Assembly: GCA_030248295.1 (NCBI GenBank)
Contig: JASANH010000950.1
Coordinates: forward strand, 48,224 to 112,223
DNA from: Mesodorylaimus sp. YZB2_4
Taxonomy: Eukaryota; Nematoda; Enoplea; Dorylaimida; Dorylaimidae
Length of the DNA: 64,000 nt
Direction: 5' to 3'
The translations under genes and the position numbers were made by a program. Under the pieces are notes generated by a model. The model was not told the origin of the DNA, made no database searches, and saw nothing but the letters and a program-made list of their open reading frames with translations. Position 1 is the stretch's first letter, and each line of letters begins with the position of its first letter. Positions 23,536 through 36,000 of this stretch are shown here, piece after piece.

Positions 23536-24440
23536 TTTATGAACGCATTATTTCTTTTCCAATGCATTCTTACACTAGTGCAATATGGAGGCGTAAAACT
23601 CAAAAGGGATTCTTCATTCTCTATCCGCCTAACCAGTTCTTTCACCTTCTTGAAACACCTGATCACGACGGGTCACCGCAAAGATAAAAATGGCCGAATT
23701 TTGTGTCAGATCGCCTTTTTTTGATTCCATTCCCATCCTAAGCGGGTCGTGATTAGCAGGGTCACTCTCACCCTATGAACACTCATTTACTATTTTCAGC
23801 GGTTTTCAAGATCGACCTCGACCGCCGTATGTGGGTTCGGTTGAGAACTGTTTCCATAAATGTTTAAATATTGTCGGTTAAGTGGCGGTAAAGTTCCAGG
23901 TTTCCTGTCAGCTTTCTTGGATGCTCGCCATTTTATAGCGATTCGTGCTCTGTTTTGAGCTAGAGTTTCAAAATTGATGGGACGTCTTTCTTCGAAGCTC
24001 TTTTTTCATAAACCTGACTTTTTTTGCATCACAATGAACAATGCAGTGATATTGTGCGAGCAAGTTCTGTTTCTCCAATACAGTATGTGTAACTGCCAAG
24101 AGACTTAATATGCTGCTTTTTTTTTGATATAGCAACTTTTCTAGCTGATGGATAGACTTTTCATTCAAATCGGTCAGCCTTCACGGTTGCGGCACAGCAG
24201 CCACATTGTGCAGAGCCTGGTGGCACTATATACATAGAAGAGTAAAAAATTCTGTTTATAAAAGATATTCTGTAGTCGAATAATGCAGCGTGTCAATTTG
24301 TAAAGTGTGTGCATGCTGATAAATCAGGGTCCTAGCAGATCACGGATTTCACTTGACAGGCAAGCAGTCAGGGCAGTCCAATACATACTTTACGTCATTG
24401 TGACCCCCCTGCAGTTATGCTGTGACATAATAGGGCCACA

Positions 24441-26174
24441 TTATCTGGCCGTCTTCCGATATACTTCTTGAGCCATGCTCATGAACACGTCATGAATTCC
24501 CACGTTCTCTTTCTGAAAAACAACAGACCGTAAGCTGCATAGAAATAATCAATCACATCATGATAGGCCGCCAAAAATCATGGCGTCATGGCAGGCAAGG
24601 TCGTAAATGTGAGTGATATTGTGTTGACTTACCGCCGAACACTCAAAATATGACAAGCGACTTTTTTGAGCCAAATCACGGCCATAACTCTCAGAAACGA
24701 TTCGCCGGCTGGCAAGGTCAACTTTGTTGGCGAGGAGGATGCCTGAAAGACATCCCGGGAGGTAGCTGACCAATGGCTGGCTACAGAGGAGGGGATGTGG
24801 TCTGGATCCAGGAAGAGAAGAGAGAGTCATGCAGGATCTACAGCTCAGACGTGGGACTTTTAGAATAGTGATGTATGAATGTTTAGTGATGTCCCGAAGG
24901 ACAGGATGCAAAGGCTCGCCTCCAACACCCGCACGCCAATTGGACCCAATAGCTAGAAGAGTCACCTGTTTGGGCGATGTTGCAGCCACGGAACAAGCTG
25001 GAAGACTCATCATTTTCAGGTGTTAGAGTGGTGCAAGAGATCCACCAGTCAGTCAAACTCTCCCCTCCGGCAACAGCCAGGGGTCACATATGCTGGAAGT
25101 TCAAGCCTGTGGGCCAGCGAGTAGGTAGGAGGTTTCATTTCAACAAAAATTGTAACATAGTAGGTCTGGGTCCGTTCAACTCGAGGAGTGACCTTTGGAG
25201 CCAGTACAAAGTCTTGCGACCCAGTCCATGGCTGAGGCATCACCCTAAAGGGAACACTATTAGCTGTAAGCTTTGTGCAGAGGATCGATTGACCACACTT
25301 TTGACCCTATTCCAACTCGCACTTTTTTTTCACTCGTCTCCCAACTAATAAGGTCCTCTTGCAGCTTTTTCTCAACAATATACAAATCCAACGTTCCACT
25401 ATTTTGATAGATCGAAGGCATCGCGCAATTTTTAAATTCCCGCCAATTCTGGGCAAGTTTTGTACTGCGAGCTGTCTCCGATTTGATCGATCAGCGGAGG
25501 TGGCGCAGACTATAATCAGTGTCGCTTACATCGTTTCGCAGTACGACGACATTGACCAGAATTGGCGGGAATTTAAATATTTTGCGACGTCTTCGAGTTA
25601 GCGGAACATAGTGTATTCTCTTACCCGTCATACTCTTCTGGGCGAATGGTTGCACCAGATCCAACCATTTGGACACTTTGTCAAACGAAGTCTTCTTGGT
25701 CACATCGTAGACCACGCAGATCAGGCTGTTCTGCGGCCACTAAAAACAAGCGTTGTCTCTGATTCCAACCACGCAAACCATGACATCCCTGACCGTTTTC
25801 TTGTTCAAGTTCTCGTATACGTCCATTCCGCTCGAGTCCAAAAAGAGCAGTTCTACGCTGTCGGATGTGTCCGGCAGATTGAACATTTTTTGACGCAGTT
25901 GGATGAAGGAAGTCTTCAAAACCCCTTGTCTTCATCCTGGACTGACCAATATAATTCAGTAGCTGACTCACTGTCGTATAGTTTTTTAGGAAACTTGTTC
26001 CATCGCTGCACAAGCACTCGATGATGGCGCTTTTTCCAACCGCGGGTTCACCTGGAACAGGTGGCCTTGGATGGCTTGAACCAACATCTAACGCCGATAA
26101 CTCTACTTACCCACCACTATGACTCTGGCACGGTAGACCTGGCCACTGGAATTGGTCACTTTCGAGGTAACCAT
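24441..26174 (-). CDS. IFT27: Intraflagellar transport protein 27 (RABL4-type small GTPase)
   Basis: Rab-like GTPase of the IFT-B1 complex, which pairs with IFT25 in ciliary export of BBS cargo. Six minus-strand exons: 26174-26111, 26051-25972, 25924-25794, 25739-25625, 24742-24633, 24512-24441. Landmarks: P-loop GEPAVGKSA, SDGTSFLKNYTT, PDTSDSVELLFLDSSG in place of a canonical switch II, LICVVYDVTKKTSFDKVSKW, NKVDLASRR (NKxD base motif), YFECSA and the terminal QEVYRKTAR. Length is about 190 residues (human 186). The exon 2/3 junction is one base out of frame at a GGGG run. Either a homopolymer error, a very short unusual intron or an unseen micro-exon would explain it. Intron 4 holds a TIR element. 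An acceptor-like CTCCTTCAG is 17 nt before the ATG. Confidence 0.92.
25420..25602. mobile_element. MITE with ~60-bp inverted ends in IFT27 intron 4
   Basis: Left end contains TTTTTAAATTCCCGCCAATT then CTGGGCAAG...GTACTGCGA. The right end is the inverse: TCGCAGTACGACGACATTGA, CCAGAATTGGCGGGAATTTA. Outer sequences (TCGAAGGCATCGCGC and GCGACGTCTTCGA) also pair. No ORF. Confidence 0.75.
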
Positions 26175-28646
26175 GATCCAAATAAGGGAAACTGAAGGAG
26201 TGGACCGAGGGGAGGGAATGAGCAAGCGTCCATGGTTGCCATGGAGAGAAGTGCACAAACACGCCTTCTCTCGATCAATGGGGGTCCGCTATCAGCTCAT
26301 CGTCGTCGTGCCTACTCTGGGTGACCGCAAATACGACCGTATGAAGTCCAGACTAGTAAGGTTCCATTAAAAATATGTTTCAGTTTCGTTACTACTTGAA
26401 AGCAATAATGCACTTCTTCCATGTCTCTCCGTTGGTATATCAGTAGGACGACTAATGGGGTACTGTACAGTAGTCAGTCCTTGCGAGCGTCATATGCTGA
26501 GTAGTAAGACTACTGCCTACAAGCAGCAATCTACGCTCTATAAGCTTGCTGGATCTTTGATTCTTTCACTATCACTTGACAATGAGTGCACTTTCGCCTG
26601 CGGCTTCCTTCTCTTATTTGACCCCAAGTGCTGAGATTGGGCGAACAGAGCCTTTGGTGACGGAAAAATACCCCATACAGCAACTGACAAGGAGCGGAAT
26701 GTTCTTTTCTCTGACTTGCGAGCAAGTTAGACGAGACTACAGTAGTTTGAATTCTGAATTCCCTATACTTGCTACTTTGAGTGCACATTTTATGTGCTTC
26801 GGCAAGAGTAAAAGAGCAGAGCGACAAGTCGTCAAGCGGCAACATCCGGAAAGGTTGTTGCCGATAGATCAATCAGCCAAACTTTCCTGCGCGGTTTGTG
26901 TTAGTGCTTTTTGTATGCAAAGTTAAAACCTAGGGTACTTTCCAGCAAATCATCGAACTTTATCATTTATAACAAAAGGAAGACGGATCATTTCTATGAT
27001 TTGTTTTTTTCGCTATATTCAGCAAATAATGCTGCACATGCGGGCCATGTTCGATCGAACTGGCTTTTGTAGACCGAACCGAACCGGATCGAAATAAACC
27101 AGTTTCTTGGCGTCAGTCAGGCTAGACCAGACAAGTTGTATCAGAGCTCAACAGCTTGTTCGATTGCAGTAAAGATCAAGAGACACCACAAGAAGTCCTG
27201 GTTTATGAATGCCCCTTCACCAGAAGCTTAACCAATAACTTTTCTATTTTTGCACTGTCAATCAGAGTGAAATGATACAAGGCACGCAGGCGGACTGGTC
27301 CTGGTTTGTCTCTAAAACGCTCGTGCATGTTCGGTTCGGCTAGGTTGGTGGAAGCTGGCATGCGGGGGCCCTGGAGGTCGGCACGCACTGCATTCTAGGC
27401 TCATACATCGCTGCCTGCCAGGGTGCTGACTATGCAGGGTTGACCACACGCCAGACCAGCATACCTTGCATGCTCTCGAATAGCGTGTACGAGCTGGTGG
27501 TAGGCAACGTGGTCATCCCGTCGTCACATGCTTCGCGCATAGAATTCTCTGATGAGTCTTGCCCGACCACCTTCGAACAGTAAATGCGGATCCCTTGCTG
27601 CCTGCATACATATCGTCAACCAGTGTAAGGTTTCCAAGAGAAGTGGGGGCCTTCTATTGTCAGCTGCCTGTATATGTTCATGTTTTACCGCATAGCAAAC
27701 GCAGGTATTCGCAGTCAAAGGTAGAGGCACACATGGAGGAAATGATTTACTGGGCAGAGAGTCGAACACTCGATCGTAACTGCTCACCTGGCGTGAGAGG
27801 CGGACCAGCCAGGTATACACTGTACGTAAAACGTGAAAGTATGATCGATGCCTAAGTTCTCTGAACATAGTCACCTGCGATTTTAAAATGTAAAGCCGAA
27901 GAACCAACTCAAGCAGGCACCAATCTAATCTGAGTCTGAAACTGCTATATGTTCGTATGCTTACTGTACCCGCTTTTATTGTGGGGTTAAAAAGTTTTTT
28001 TTATTTTCGGCTCCTTTACAGATAATTGCCCCAACAAACAATTGGTCCTTACGCGCGAAATTCAAATTTTGCGAGCGCGAATTTTGCAACGCGCGGAATG
28101 GGAAAGCAGACGGTTGCATATGGAGCCAGCGCCTCGGAGCCTTTTCTGGGAATTTCGTAATGCAGATTAACTATTCTCTGTGCTAAATGTTAGACAAGTC
28201 CGGACATCTGGTCAGCAGTGGTCAGCGTCTAAAGCCCCGCGAATTTTAGAATTTTTGTGTGTTTAGGAAGCCAAGCGTTGAGAAAAACACGCTGAGTTCT
28301 TTCCAAACTGGAATTGCGGCTGCTGGTTGCCGTGCAGACAACGAGTTTTAGCTCCTCGGGTTCAGGGTATTTTCCTCAAAAACTGAGCAACTGGGTCAAA
28401 AAAAAAGGACATACAAATAAATCGCGCTCAAACTGTATCGATCGACGACCAAGACAGGCCTACACACAGCTGCCTGGACCGCGGTATGCGCCGCTAGCAG
28501 ACATCTTTGCTTGCCTGCGGCCATTGCTGTGTGGGGGCAATCGTCCGCGCCCCGCTGCGCAATTTGTTCGTTTTGTTTGCATGCGTATGCTATTCTCGAT
28601 TTCAATGGTCCAAATTTTGCACTAATTGAAAGTGATAATTATCGCT
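26175..28646. promoter_or_regulatory. Divergent spacer between IFT27 and VPS35L
   Basis: About 2.5 kb between two outward-facing genes. It contains a family A SINE (27672-27812). Open frames here (for example 26531-26926 on both strands) look random. No promoter motif could be assigned. Confidence 0.45.
27672..27812 (-). mobile_element. tRNA-derived SINE (family A), inverted copy
   Basis: Reverse strand: CGCCTCTCACGCCAGGTGAG, CGAGTGTTCGACTC, GTAAATCATTTCCTCCATG and a 3' GGTAAAACATGAACAT. It aligns end to end with the copy at 2332. Confidence 0.7.
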
Positions 28647-31600
28647 ATGGCAACAAAATACGAATGGTTTGCTCGTCGTCGAAATTACGATCAAGAAACG
28701 AAACCGTGTATTCAAATTCCAACCGCCTTGCATCCGTTGAGACAATCTTCAACGACGACTACTTCATCCACCGCTCAGTTACGACCATTATCTCAATCAT
28801 CTCGATCTTCGTCGACCAGTTCACTTAGCACTCCCTTGACCAATAAATCGATCGTAGGTCACAATCTGAAAGAAATCAAAGAACAGCAATTCGTCGATCC
28901 GCTCGGAGTGACGTTGGCGGCCGAAAATGCTGGTTCTTCCTTATTAGGTGTTGGAAGCGCTTTGGATTCGCTTAGTGGAGATCCATTATCCAAATTAGCT
29001 CATTCCTCAACAAACTCGGATGTAGACTCGAATAGAACAGGCCGTCATGTCATGGAAAACAGTCTAGCCGAAAATGGAAATGGCGAAACAATGAACGGGA
29101 AAAGTGAAATTGACGAAATTGATGGTTTATCTTCAACAATTTTGGAAGGATTTGAACCGTGGTCGTCAAAAAGGACGGCTATTTTACAAAAATATACAAC
29201 CAACGAGAAATTATCGATCGTAACAAGTTTTTTACCAGGTGGTATTCCATTACAAACCCAAGTGACGGTGACGGATAAATTAAAACACAGGTAAAAATTT
29301 TATTAACTCGTTTTGGTTATCGGAAGGAATAAAATAATGTCTTTTAGATTAGAGCAATTAGATGTATCCGATTCGTCTGAACGACAACATTCGGATTTGA
29401 ATCAAAAAGAATATATCGAAAAAATCAACGAATTGAATCGAGAATTAATGAAAGCTTGGCGTGATGATCAGAGAGTGCAAGCCATCAAAATTGCGATTCA
29501 ATGCGCTAAGATCTTATCGAATACAACAGCAGCACCTCATTTCTATCCAAGTCAATTCGTTCTTATCACCGATGTATTGGACACGTTCGGACGCCTAGTT
29601 TATGAACGTCTACATACAAAAGCTGTGGCCGAATCGAGTGGAGGGCGTTTATTGCAATCAAAATCCCGCTTCACGCATCGATCTGTTCCAGAATCGACCA
29701 AGGAAACGTGCCGTAATTGGTTTTACAAGATAGCTAGTATCCGAGAACTTTTGCCCAGATTCTACGTCGAATCGTGCATCTTGACATCCATGCGATATTT
29801 GACAGATTTGGAAGAACAGCGACGATGCCTAGTTCGATTGGCTTCCATGATTAGAGGGTTCTCCGATCCTTTGGTTGGCGCATATGCTCGAGCCTACTTA
29901 TGCAGAGTTGGCATGAACTTGGATCCGACATTCAAAGGTATGGCAGGAGGGCAGGTTTTTGTTTAGGTCTCTTCTTTTTTTGGCTTGACATACACAGATA
30001 ATAATTTTCTAGAGAAATCTTACAAATATATGACGTCTTTTATTCAGATGAAAGTAAATCAATCAATCTACCGACCGATCGAATGATCAGTGTGATCAGC
30101 CAATATGATGGACTGATCATATTGGCTGATCGACGGGTCACAGTGATCAATTTTACAGCATGAATCGATTATTATCGATTTTGCAGCATGATCAGTTTTG
30201 TTCGCAGAATTCTCTAAACTGGTCTCAAGCATGATCTTATAATTTTCTCTTTCAGAACATATTTGGCGTTGTTTCCACGACATTATGACCACGTATGAAC
30301 GTTCCTTATCCAGAGCCAAGCACGCCGATTTATACACGCCCGCATTCGAATGGATATTGCAATGTTTGACGTACGATTGCACGCATTTCGATCTGGGACC
30401 AATCGTCGAATATTGTCGACAAAAGAAATCTTCCGTTTTATTAAAATCTTGTATTAAATCAACTCCATTCAAATTATTAGTGGAAGGTGTGGAATCGCCA
30501 TTGGAATGGATACGTCTAATTCGAGAATGTCGACAACAGAAATTATCAAATAATAATACTAATCAAATTAATGAGGAATATGAGAAGGAAATATTTGGCG
30601 ATATGATACGATCGTTAGGCAAAGCTGTTATTATTAACGAACCACCAAATCCAGAAGATAAACTAAGACTTTTGAACGAAGCTTGGAAATTATTTATGCG
30701 CGATCAGAATTTGGAATTTTATTTACGTTGTGCACAAATTTGGTTCGAATTCGCTTGCAAACATTTCGGGCCGCGTGAAGTGAATACATTACTCGAAGAT
30801 GTGGTTAATAAATGCGCGTCGTTCGAGAAACCGGCGGTTGGAAATTTGACTGACGAACGTTGCATTAGTTCAGCATTATTTCATATGTTGGAAAAGATTT
30901 TGAATAATCTATTACCTAAATATGGTCCTCGAGTTTTGTTCGAAAGAACGCCTCAATTTATTAATTTTTTGGATTTATTACGAGCCGATGACGTTAGACG
31001 AAGAGAAGCGTGCGAAAAAATTTTAACTTCCTTATGCGAATATTTGCCCGTTGGTGGTGTGGACGATTCGGAATTGGCCAATCACGTTTTACAATTGTGT
31101 CGGACATTGCATGATGGCGGATTGAACGAGGCGTCGTCGGCGTACGAGGATGAGATTAGGCAAATTGGTAAGTGGGCAGCTAGGGTTGGTGGGTGATCAT
31201 CCATCACTTAGTTTCGAAGCCTTTCCTGATGCTGGAAAAAAAATTCTAAATGTGGGCCTGGAAAAGTAAACGCAACCCGACCCCTTCAGAAATTTCGGCC
31301 CTGCCCAAGCCCGGGCCATCAGAACCTTGACCGGGATCATTTTTAGAACTCTAGCAGCAGATAAGAGGGTAGCGGCCATTTTTAGCCGACCAAAAACAGA
31401 GTCCAAATGTCCTTAAACGGGGATCATTCGCTCGCCTGGGGTCTGAATTTCGAGCGAAATCTTAGGAAGGCCCTAAGTCGATGGTTTTTTATTTTTTCTA
31501 TTCTCCAAGTTTACCACAGCGCTCTAATTCATGTTTTGTGCATTTTATTTCAGATATAATGCAATGATTCCATTTTTAGGCCGTTTAATTTGTCTCGCGT

Positions 31601-32652
31601 TGGATCGATTTGATTTTTGCGGCTCCGGAGACGAATTCACGATCGATAGCACTCAAAAGCAATTGGATTTTTTGGTGGAATGTCGGGGATATTTTTGTAA
31701 TTTGGACGAGGTACAAGTTTATGTGGTTCATCGATTCAATGCATTGGCATTGAGAGCAGGCAATGTTCGAGCGAGGACGAGGAAAACTGCTGCTTTCGTC
31801 CGAGCCTGTATCGCTAATTCGTATATTACGATCCCATCGATCGGTTGTGATTATTTTATACGGCTAAGGCTATATTTGGAATCGGCCACGACTGCATTGT
31901 TCAATAATTGTTTAGTACAAGCCGATGCGTTATTGAAAGCGTGTATTTCGTTGATACCGGAAGTACCAACTTCGACAAAAGTATCGGAATTTAAACAAAA
32001 AGGAACGGAACCAAGATTATTGGATTTTATTCAAGAATTAATGTCCTTATTATTAATTGTTCCCGATAGCCCGGAAGAACGTCAACAATCGAGTGGCGGA
32101 GTTTATTTGTATTTATTTGAAGGTTTATTGAATGCGGTTCGTCGATATCCATGGGCCGAGAGTGGTGATGGAAAATTTGTGATTTTTCTTCACGCCCTAC
32201 GATTTTTATCGACGGCCATTCAAGCGGAATTTCCGTATCGAATTGAATCGATCGAATCGAACGATACATTGTACGGTGGTGATTCGAGATTCACCGATGC
32301 CGTTCGAGTTAGTGCCAATACGATTGTACAAGAATCGTTGGATTATTTGAAAAAATTCGATACGAATAATCCGCAACAAAAAAGGAGACAAACGATATTG
32401 GCTTTGGATTTTGTGGAATGCATTTTAGAATATGGCGATATGGAATGTGATTCGATGAGAACGTTAGCGTGGAATTTATGGAATTTAGCGAAGAAAAATA
32501 CAATAAGTGGCGGAACTGGTTATGATCAGGAAAGGCATGGGAAAATGAATATGATATTGGCTAATATACGATCAAAATATCGACTGGAAATTGCATTGGG
32601 ACGAAATGATGGTCAATGGGCGGTGCTAGCTGAGAAATTTCAGCCGTTCTAG
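28647..32652 (+). CDS. VPS35L: VPS35L (C16orf62) retriever/Commander subunit
   Basis: VPS35-like alpha-solenoid subunit of retriever, part of the Commander complex for endosomal recycling. Exons: 28647-29290, 29348-29937, about 29998-30053, about 30256-31167 and 31554-32652, for about 1100 residues. Landmarks against the human protein: an N-terminal RRRNY motif, LGVGSALDSLSGDPLSKL-type Ser-rich linker, GFEPWSSKRTAILQKYTTNE, EQLDVSDSS, SNTTAAPHFYPSQFVLITDV, FYKIASIRELLPRFYVES, ARAYLCRVGM, PAFEWILQCLTYD, LRLLNEAWKLF, FACKHFGPREVNTLL, RKTAAFVRACIANSYITIPS, ADALLKACISLIPEVP, LLLIVPDSPEE and SNDTLYGGDSRF. The ATG at 28647 matches the family start. Junctions 3/4 and 4/5 do not close in phase with canonical sites, so a micro-exon or sequence error is possible. 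Codon use is more AT-rich than in the flanking genes. Confidence 0.95.
30094..30131. repeat. Short hairpin in VPS35L intron 3
   Basis: Perfect 16-bp arms (GATCAGCCAATATGAT and its inverse) around a 6-nt loop, within a TGATCA-rich stretch up to about 30210. Confidence 0.65.
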
Positions 32653-33092
32653 TGGAGAGAAGAGTGGTCTCGAAGAAAGAACAGTTGATCACGAATTGTG
32701 GACTGGCGGATCCTAGTCTCACATATCATCCAAGTGCCTGTCTAGGGTCTTGTATCCATTTTTGGATTTCATAGTGTTTTTGTATTTTACTAAGCTTTTT
32801 TCAGTTTCACTTTTTGGTTTGGGGTTCTATTCGTGATATTTGAGACTTACGTGTTTTGTTATTGTGTTTTTTTGAACTTTCCTTTAGATTTTTTGATGTG
32901 TGGCTTTTTTGGCAGTGGTGCGTTTGTGATCGTGACTGGTTTGTTCTTTGCTCAGCCATGCTTGTCGTAAAATATTCTTGAGAGGAGTGCGGTTTTGGTC
33001 AGACTGGTATTGCCTTGTACTTTGACTGGGTCTGGGTGGGGGGGGGGGGGGCTGGTTAGATTGTAAACATCTCGTGTTTCAGGAACGGATCG
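32653..33092. other. Spacer between VPS35L and the next co-oriented gene
   Basis: 440 bp with T-rich VPS35L 3' sequence, a G-run at about 33038-33050 and a strong acceptor-like CTCGTGTTTCAG ending at 33082, 10 nt before the next ATG. No polyadenylation hexamer stands out. Confidence 0.5.
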
Positions 33093-36000
33093 ATGGACAT
33101 GTTTGGAAGTCCATTTTTCACGGAGCGAACGAGTGCCGTTGGTCGATGCTATGATGGGGAGCGGAGGTATGCGTCGGACTTGGCCAAAGCGAAGTTGGAG
33201 GAGTTGGGAGAGGTGGAGAAACGAATTGAGGTAAGGGAGGCCTGCTGACAATACGGGACCAATAAGGGAACGTCGCGAGGTTCATACAAGGCTGGACAAC
33301 TGACAAAAGTCAAGGAATTTGAGAAGTGTCTGGACAGCCTGGGAAAACGAAAATATTGGTGCCAAAATCAGGGAAAAGTTTAGGCGTTTTTAGGCTACAA
33401 ATTTCGAATTACCCGCCTCTTTTATGCCCCTTTTGCTGAATCTGGAAGTCAATAAATCAGTTGAAATTGATTTAATCAGAGCAAGAAAAAAATCAAATTT
33501 TCACATGGAAAACCTGGAAAAATGGCTTGCCCACCCTTGTATGAACCCTGGAGGTGGCAGTCGGGATTTCATGTCGCGAATGGTTCTGAGAGTATTGGCC
33601 GCTGATAGCCATGTAGTCAGCTGCAGTGATCTGAAACATAAGGGTCAAATGTCCCCCCCCTGTGATGACAGGCGGTGTTTGTTTTGCGGCTAAACGGCCG
33701 CTGTATATTGATGTAAAGTTCTGTGACCTTGATCGCTCGCCACGACTGATCACCTGGCCATCAGCCACTAACAAGGGAACATCGCCAGCCGTCAAGTCGA
33801 ACTTGACAAAACCAAACATTGTTCCTAGGTGCAAGCGAAAGCTCTGTAGGCGTCTGACCAGTTGGTCAGCGTCTAAAGTTCTTCTGGATTTTTTGGTTTT
33901 TGAAGAAAAACCAAGTTCGGAAAGAACCCTGCGTGTTTTTCTCAGCGCTCAGCACTTTCGGCGCTGACCATGGCTGACCAATTGGTTAGACGCTTCTGAA
34001 ATTTAGCAAGGAGCTTTCTTTTGCTTCCAATAACAAGCTACAATTTTTGGTTTTGTAAAGTTCGACTTGACGGTTGGCCATGTTCTTTTGTAAGATTTTG
34101 AGAGATGTGTTGAATGGTGGTACCAAGGCGCATTTGAGCTCGTTGGGAACTTCAAGTCTGGATTGCCACCTTTCCCGTATAAGTTGAGTGACATGGGTGA
34201 GATGACTACTGGTCTGCCTGTGTGGTATGCCTATGCAGATACCGTTAGGTATGTGGGCGCAGTGAAGTGCGCACTTGTACGTATGGGCCATGATTTGTGA
34301 TGGCGCAGCCTGTCTTCATTGACCGACCAATCAGTGAGAGTTATTCATTTCCAGATGTGGAAGCCTCGGACAGACAGGCGGTAGACGTGGTTATCTGGCA
34401 AGGCCGTGAAACGGGTGTTTCTGCTTGGGAGAGAAGGACAGGGAGTTCGAGCTCAGGCGGCTAGTGCTGATGTACTGGATGGTGGATGGGAGTGTGCAGG
34501 GGATGCTTAGCCTTCTTTGTGGATAGCCTGGTCAGCTGCCGTTACGTCAGACGTACCTGATGAGAATTAGAGCATCTTATCCCCGCTTGACTATATGGCA
34601 GCTCAGTATATAATAGATAGCAGGTGTCTATAACATGCATTGAATTGGTGCACGTGACCATTGATATATCTTACAAGTGGAAAAGAGATCGCCAACGAGT
34701 GGGCGCAAGGCGAAATCTCAGCTAGGTCACTGGCGGTAGGCCAGTATGGGACAGCAGATGTGTTTGGCCTGTGGAGAAGGACTGCCTTGACTGGCCGCCG
34801 CATACATCGTGTCAGTTGCCTTCATTGGCCGCTCGATACGCTCCTCCAGGCGAGGCTGAAACCCGTCGGGTTGATATCTCAGGCACCTACGACTAGGTGG
34901 CCTGCCTGGATGCTTTGGGAGACCATCCGCTCCCCGCTGTATCCTCTCCGATGTAGGTCTATTCCGCCAGTTACAGCAGCTAGGGCAGCGCAGAGCTTTT
35001 GTTGGAATGGTGAAACAGGCTGGATCATGCTAAAAGTAGTTTTGTATGTGTGGTTTCAAAGAGCTCAACTCACAGTCAGCTCACCGAGTCATGAACGGTT
35101 TGTCTTGCTTGTGGACACTGCATGAAGCAGCTAACTTGAACGATCCTGCACTGCTTCGTGTGCAAGACTGCCAGTAGAGGCAACCCTGCAGGTCGAACAC
35201 AAGGCTGCTGGCGAGGGAATGGATCTTGTGCAGAAATTTACTGAAGCATCACACAGGGTGGCAGGGGCAGTGATAACAGACTGGACACTGTTTCCAGTAT
35301 ATTTGTATCATTTTAGAAATCGAAACAAGAATTTGCTCAGTTGTCGATTGCCACTCGACTGAAATCAGAGTTCAGCTACGACGTTTGTGAATCGGATCGA
35401 CAGAAACCGATTGGTTGCCACCTTCGATGGCGCCAGTTATCGAATGGCCGTTTACTCACCGTTGAAATATCCAATCGATTGCCATCAGTCGCATTGATCG
35501 ATTGGACAGTATTGATTCGAATTCAGCCATTAGTCGCTATTGATTTGTGTGATCGAGGAAAGAATCGAAGAAATTTATCTTCGAGGACTTACATCCACGC
35601 CTTGCCCCGTTTGGACGCTGGAGCTAAAGTAGCATTTGAAATTTATTGCAAAGAAGACGGACCGATGGATTTGTTAAGTTCAGCGAGACCATTTCTGGTT
35701 CAGTGTCAATTAGCTCGATATTTTGGCGATGTTGGGCGATCATCGGGTGCTATGCTATCATTTTGTATTGGCACAGCGGTCATGGGTGCCAATGATCTGC
35801 TGTGTGATCGGACAATGGTCACATTTTCTATGGGTGATATGACAATGGAAACCGAAAATATAGATCGAAGTAATTTTCGGTTTTGTATTACGAAATCATT
35901 ACTGCAACTGATATTTCCAAGTAAGGCATGGCTTGGCTACTTGTCGAGACAGAATTTTGAATTTTGATACCTTTAGACGCGGATAATCGTGAACGAAGAT

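Larger units (their letters stand above)
21933..24440. other. Spacer between IFT27 and the PON-like gene
   Basis: About 2.5 kb with no convincing gene. It contains a near-perfect 61-bp palindrome (23003-23063), a family A SINE (23383-23535), a block shared with about 42995-43115 (near 23225-23350) and a GTGATTAGCAGGGTC motif (about 23748) that recurs near 58370. A short acidic open frame at 22438-22668 (minus) is not supported. Confidence 0.5.

Noticed and set aside
25359-25601. 80-residue plus-strand frame
   Set aside because: It covers the MITE in the IFT27 intron; its sequence is inverted-repeat DNA.
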